A DNA stretch of 64,000 nucleotides. Origin: Phytopythium helicoides (taxonomy: Eukaryota > Oomycota > Peronosporomycetes > Pythiales > Pythiaceae). The notes below the pieces were generated by a model that was not told the origin of the DNA, searched no databases, and worked only from the letters and a program-made list of their open reading frames with translations. Position numbers and translations under genes: made by a program. This document shows, piece after piece, positions 59,243 to 64,000 of this stretch. The stretch covers positions 955,001 through 1,019,000 of the forward strand of contig JANFNE010000017.1 of the NCBI GenBank assembly GCA_024867545.1, written 5' to 3'. The stretch's first letter is position 1, and every line of letters begins with the position of its first letter.

Positions 59243-62200
59243 ATGAGCGATGAAGAGTGCGAGCACGCAGACTCGGACGAGGTGGTGTCGTTGCTTAGCG
59301 ATTTTCGGCGAGACTTCGAGGAGACCGCTCTTGTCCTGCTTGGTCGGATCCGGTCCATTTCGAACCCGTGTGCTCTCCTGAGCAACATAGTTGCCCTTGT
59401 CGAGGATCTGCCTGATGGAGGAGATGCCAACAGAGGGAGCGGGCCAGAGACAGATGCAGACTTGGACGATGATGATGATTTCCAGAAAGTGAGGCAACGC
59501 GTCGCGACAGTTGTCGTCCCCAGGGTCACCGAAATACTCCTTGCACGATCGTTCCTGGCAGAAGGAAGCGCACTGGAGGTTAATACCTTTATCAAGCGGT
59601 CGCTGGAGATTGCGGCCCGCAACCTGTTGCGGGCAAACAACCCAGAGGTGATATTACCCTCAATCGTTGCTGCCCTTGATACCCACTCTCCATTTTATCT
59701 TTACCATTCGTCAGAGGAGGCAGATGGTGCTGAAGGTATGTTTCACTTCGACCAAATTGATTGGGTTGCTTGAACTATAATAACATTAGTGTGCAATGCA
59801 GACTTGCAGTGCTCCCAATTCGTTCGAGTAACCAACGGAACTGGTGTTTCTCACTTCTTTGTCGAGAATCTTGAGTTTTGGGGAGCCACTGGTGGATTCA
59901 AAGCATTTATTGGTATGATTTGCAGAAAAGAGGTGTCAGTAGTCTCATCAGAGATAGATGGCGGCTCGATCCTGTTTTCCGAAGTTCAACAGGTACTTCG
60001 GGCAATCTACACGGTCAAAAACCATATCCAGCCGGAGTTCTTAGCAAAGTATGTTCTCGAGCTTACAGAAGCTGTTGCCCATTGGGTCGAATCGTCGTCG
60101 TGCAGCGAACTGACTGCAGTTTCTCGCGATTTACTTCTCGAGGTAGTTCATGTTCTTGAGTTGCTGCTTACACAAAGCCAGGAAAGAGTACCAGTTGGTG
60201 ATCATCCAAAAGATGTCCTCGCGTTTGAGCAAGAAACTTTCGTTCCTGTAGCTTTCGTACAGCAAAAGCTCCACGAGCTGCGGCTGGAGATGCTTTTCGC
60301 ATTCTTCTGTTCCAGCTCGCTAGAAAAGCGAATCTTTGGCTTCTCTGAAATTATTGGACTTGTAACGCGACTCTACAATGAACAAGTACAAGAGCAAGAT
60401 CAGCCGACCGCAGATTCGTTGAGTCAAGCATTGAGCTTCCTTATTGACTGGATCGATCGGCGACAATTGGTGGCTAAGCTGTTTGGGGAAACCATTCACA
60501 CTGAACTTGTGAAACGTTCGACACCTCTGTTTCAGTTTGCATCGGAACTCGAGTATTTGCCTCCAGAGTGGATAGATCTTGTATGGAGATCCTATCACGG
60601 TAATTGTACTGATGACCAAGGCGACATCACCCGGTCTATCAAGCAGCATGCTGCTTTGCGATCCGTGACACACACTTTGCTTCTTGATCTCGTGGAGTTC
60701 GTCGACTTGGAAATACTGGAGCTCTTGCTATCGTATTTGCAACGTGTTCGAGTACGGGATTTTGACGAAGCTCAACTCATGCTGTTTTCATCGATGGCTA
60801 GACGGAATATGCAAACGGTTGAGGGTACTAGCGTTTTTCCACTCCTTGAATCCGTTATTTTCCACCTATGGGAAGTAATCTTGCCCCAAGCTACCAATTC
60901 CAACGTCGTGGAGCAAGTTATTCTTCAGATAGCCGACATCCTAGCCCATGTTTTTGCCGAATCAAGCATGGACAATGAAGGGATTGATCCTTCGAGCTTG
61001 GCAGCTGGAAGACTACTGAGCAGAGCAGTTGAGAAGATCATGGACCTTGAGGACACTTCGGTTTCTTTGCAACTTGTGACTCAGCTGGCGCAGTTGATTC
61101 AAGAGCGTCGGATCAGCATTATGATAGGAGACAACGATCAAGTCTCAGTTGTGAATACCGTTCTTGGTGAATTAGTAGCGTTCAAACATAAGATCGTCTC
61201 GCACCTAGAGGTGAACAGCCCATCGTTTTCATCCTTGAGTGGCTCTGAGCACAACCCTTCCCCAGTACTACCTGGGTACTTGGAGAATGTCAAAATTCGC
61301 CTTCATGCATTGAAGGGAGCCTGTATTCTAGATCACTTTCTTGGAATAGCGGTGAAGCCATTTGATCAAGCCCATGCTGAAACTTTGTGGAGCATTCTCG
61401 TTTCAGAAGCAATTATGGTTGATGAGGCGTCTCTGTATTTTCAATGGATCATGTTTTGCACGAAACCAGTATCATCGTCGAGCGCGGGATCGCTTGAATT
61501 GATCTCTAATGAGGTGGCATCAAGTCTTATCATTGATAAATTCTCGTCCTTGTCGCCTCATTTAATGACTTTGCCAGCCTTAGCGTGTTTCCAGGCACTC
61601 TTTTCCCGAGTCAACTTGTCGAAAGGATCACTCCAAACGTTTGTGACCGAGCCAGCGAAGGACGAAAATGTCAGTGCATCGGAGTTGGCAGAATCTACCA
61701 CAATAGTGGTCGACCTAGTTGTGTCAATCGACGAGCTAGCTGCGCTTGATGTGTTGTGGTACATTACTTTGCATGCTACGGACTCGAAAGTGGCGGAGGA
61801 CTGCTTTACTCTGCTTGTGGGGTGCTATCTCGATGTGGTTCCAACGCTTAGAGACCCATTATCAATGCTTCAAATCAAGCGCAAATTTATTCTGCGATGC
61901 ATGAATCAGCTTATGTCCTTGAAGAGCGATCTATCGCAACAAAATGATGTCAATTGCTTGCATTCTTCGAGAAGAGTTGATCGTTGCCTCGATCTTTTGC
62001 GCTATTTCCTTGAGACTTCAAAGGACTTTCATTCCGATAACAAAAGCGACGAGGACGACTCGGTGACGCACAGTGTGGACAACAATGGTGGCTCCAGTAA
62101 TCATCTCGATAGCCTAGAAGAGCGGCTTCCCTTTCTGAGTGTTTATCCATCTCCTATGAAAGATGGCGGAGCAGATTTCACAGATCGTACTGTTTTTGGA

Positions 62201-64000
62201 ACTTCAAGACGACCCAGCTGGACTTTCCAGCACCAACACTTCCCCATGCTAGAGGCCATTCCAGACGATGGTGATCGCAGAGACGGAGAAAGGCTAGCGT
62301 TTTCCGAAGTCGCATTGGGGCAAGGTTGCCTGCCTTTGGACATTTGCGTGGCTGAATCTGAGACCGTCTCTGGCGTTCGGTCTCCTACCTTGCGCCACAA
62401 ACCAAGTCTCAGTTCAACTTCAAGCCCGTCACCTCAACGTGGACCATCTCTTAGTATTGAAGAGATCGACTCCGCTCTAGTCGGCGAATTCACTGGAATA
62501 TCGTCTAGTGACACCAGCGGTGATCCTCAGGGAATACCAGATTTATCACTTCGCCGTTCAAAGTACTGCGCCATCAACCACGTGCTTGCAAATGAAGGAG
62601 AACACTTTACGCAGTTGTTTGAGCTTGTAGATATTGGAGACTCATCCATTGCGAGTCGTGCGTGGGAGATATTGTGTCTTTTACCGACTAACAATAACCT
62701 TCTCCAGCGAATGATCCGGTTACGATCCGCATCTGGTGCGCAAGACGTCGAGTGGGAAGATCTCCTGAGCTCATCCAGCCTACATCGACTACTATACTCG
62801 CTACGGCTGGTAGAGGCTCTTTTGATCCCATATGATACTAATGTGGAGCCTGCAGCCTTTTCAACTGACATGGCGCGGCGTCAGTGGCGCGAACGATTCG
62901 TTAGACTTGGCGGTGCTCATCATCTCTACTCCATGTTTATCCACAAGCAAGTTGGTCCGGCCGGTAATGAGGTTCTATCAAGCGAGGTATCAGGTGATTT
63001 GTACTCCAAAAATCTTAAGGCAACTTGCCTGGGTGGAGTAATGCGCTGCCTCGGCTACTTTTTGGAGCTAGCGCTTGCACCAACAACACCTCACACTGAG
63101 CCCAAATTTGACACGAGGCTTCTGCATGTTACACTTCCAAAGTATTTGGAGTCAGTCGACTTCTTCGTGATGTTTCAGCGTGCGGCACATATCGCCACGG
63201 AAACCTGCCTGGTTCGCGCTCAGGATATGTCTAATGAGCTTGAAGAAGCTGCGACCGTCGCCTGTAAATTGTGCTGTTCATTGATCCGATCGAGTCCTGA
63301 GATGATTTTATGGGATGGGAAAGAGCATGACGTGGTTGAAAGCAAGCCTGGCGTGATACGTAATCTCATGCAAACACTTTTTGTGGATTGTGCTTATGCC
63401 AGGTTGCGAGAAAAAGCCTTATCCCTGTTGGAGGATCTGTCAAAATGTGCACGGGAGAGTGCTAACAGTAGCTCACTTCGTTCGTTTATGGCGATGATGA
63501 CCGCTGGTTTTTGCTCACTTGTAGTCGAAGTCACAAGCTCGACCGAGTCTTCACATGTTTTAGAACTTGACCAACTTACTCGGGTATCGTGCCAGTTGGT
63601 TTCGCACTGGGCCAATTCATGTGGCAGCGAGTTGGGGGTTGTACTCGATGGGATATTGAACAATGTTTACCGTGAAACGATGTCCCCTCGATTTAAAACA
63701 AAAAGTGTCCAGGGGACTAGCCCTCTCTTGTGTCTGCTGAAGGTCCTTACTGAAATCACAGAAAAATCAAATCTCTGCAGAATGATAGCACTCAGATGGG
63801 TGCCAAGTGAACCCGTCGCTTCAAGTCACCGTAACTGGATACAAGACATCCTGATTGATCAACTTGTATTCCCTGAAAGCGCACTATGTCAATCATCAAT
63901 AATATTTCTTTCAGACAGCGAACGTGAGACGGCTCAGCAGCTAGTTGTGAGGCTCTTGTGTTCCCCAACTGGTGACTCGCGAACAAATGACAAATTGCTT
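59243..64000 (+). CDS. Giant ubiquitin-specific protease, USP9X/USP24/USP34-like, N-terminal part
   Basis: Exon 1 is 59243-59735 (ATG, MSDEECEHADSDEVVS), followed by a 66 bp GTATGT...GCAATGCAG intron and an exon running open to the window edge: at least 1564 residues, 3' end not included. The sequence is helical armadillo-like with no catalytic domain yet. A central acidic, Ser-rich disordered stretch (about residues 910-1060) is followed by a block reading AWEILCLLPTNNNLLQRM, then VEWEDLLSSSSLHRLLYSLR and RFVRLGGAHHLYSMF. These are the landmarks of the region preceding the USP (C19) domain in USP9X, USP24 and USP34. Such enzymes remove ubiquitin from many substrates. The DUB assignment rests on the scaffold alone. 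Confidence 0.75.

Overview
The window is nuclear DNA of an oomycete (Stramenopila). Evidence: spliceosomal introns of about 54-81 bp with GT...AG ends; a flagellar gene (CFAP70) expected in a zoospore-former; core promoters of the oomycete type (TCATT initiator plus CT/T-rich flank); secreted SnoaL-like proteins, oomycete-style ankyrin repeats, SANT-like and hAT genes. Housekeeping genes are GC-rich and compact, and are interleaved with duplicated, repeat-rich accessory blocks.

Layout. 0-4 kb: 5' part of a SANT/Myb-like gene (-) and a truncated, multiply frameshifted pseudogene of 2-oxoglutarate dehydrogenase E1 (-). 4.5-10 kb: CFAP70 (+) and a hAT transposase (-). 10.2-21 kb: three copies of a secreted two-domain SnoaL-like gene; two of them lie in a nearly identical 2.5 kb segmental duplication that also carries divergent ankyrin genes. 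A 2 kb satellite of about 384 bp units containing a GCCGAAT array lies between copies 2 and 3. 22-31 kb: membrane paralogue A, argininosuccinate lyase, mitoribosomal bS21, GET3, CWC16/YJU2 and membrane paralogue B. 32.06-43.7 kb: a compound minisatellite, 85 counted units of 97 bp + n x 6 bp, open in all three minus-strand frames. 44-58 kb: membrane paralogues C, D, E and F plus a truncated E-type copy, arranged as an inverted duplication around an RNA m5C methyltransferase, ISCA2 and an ATG16-like WD40 gene. 58-64 kb: a HAD (HDHD3-like) gene and the 5' part of a giant USP9X/USP34-like deubiquitinase.

The most interesting element is the six-member family of about 620-690 residue polytopic membrane proteins (A-F). 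I do not recognise it. It appears to contain an internal two-fold repeat, to exchange sequence between copies, and to be organised around a duplicated head-to-head promoter. The second is the giant minisatellite, which sits between two direct-repeat members of that family. The single-copy genes (ASL, bS21m, GET3, CWC16, NSUN, ISCA2, ATG16, HAD, USP) are ordinary housekeeping genes in divergent or convergent pairs with short intergenic gaps.
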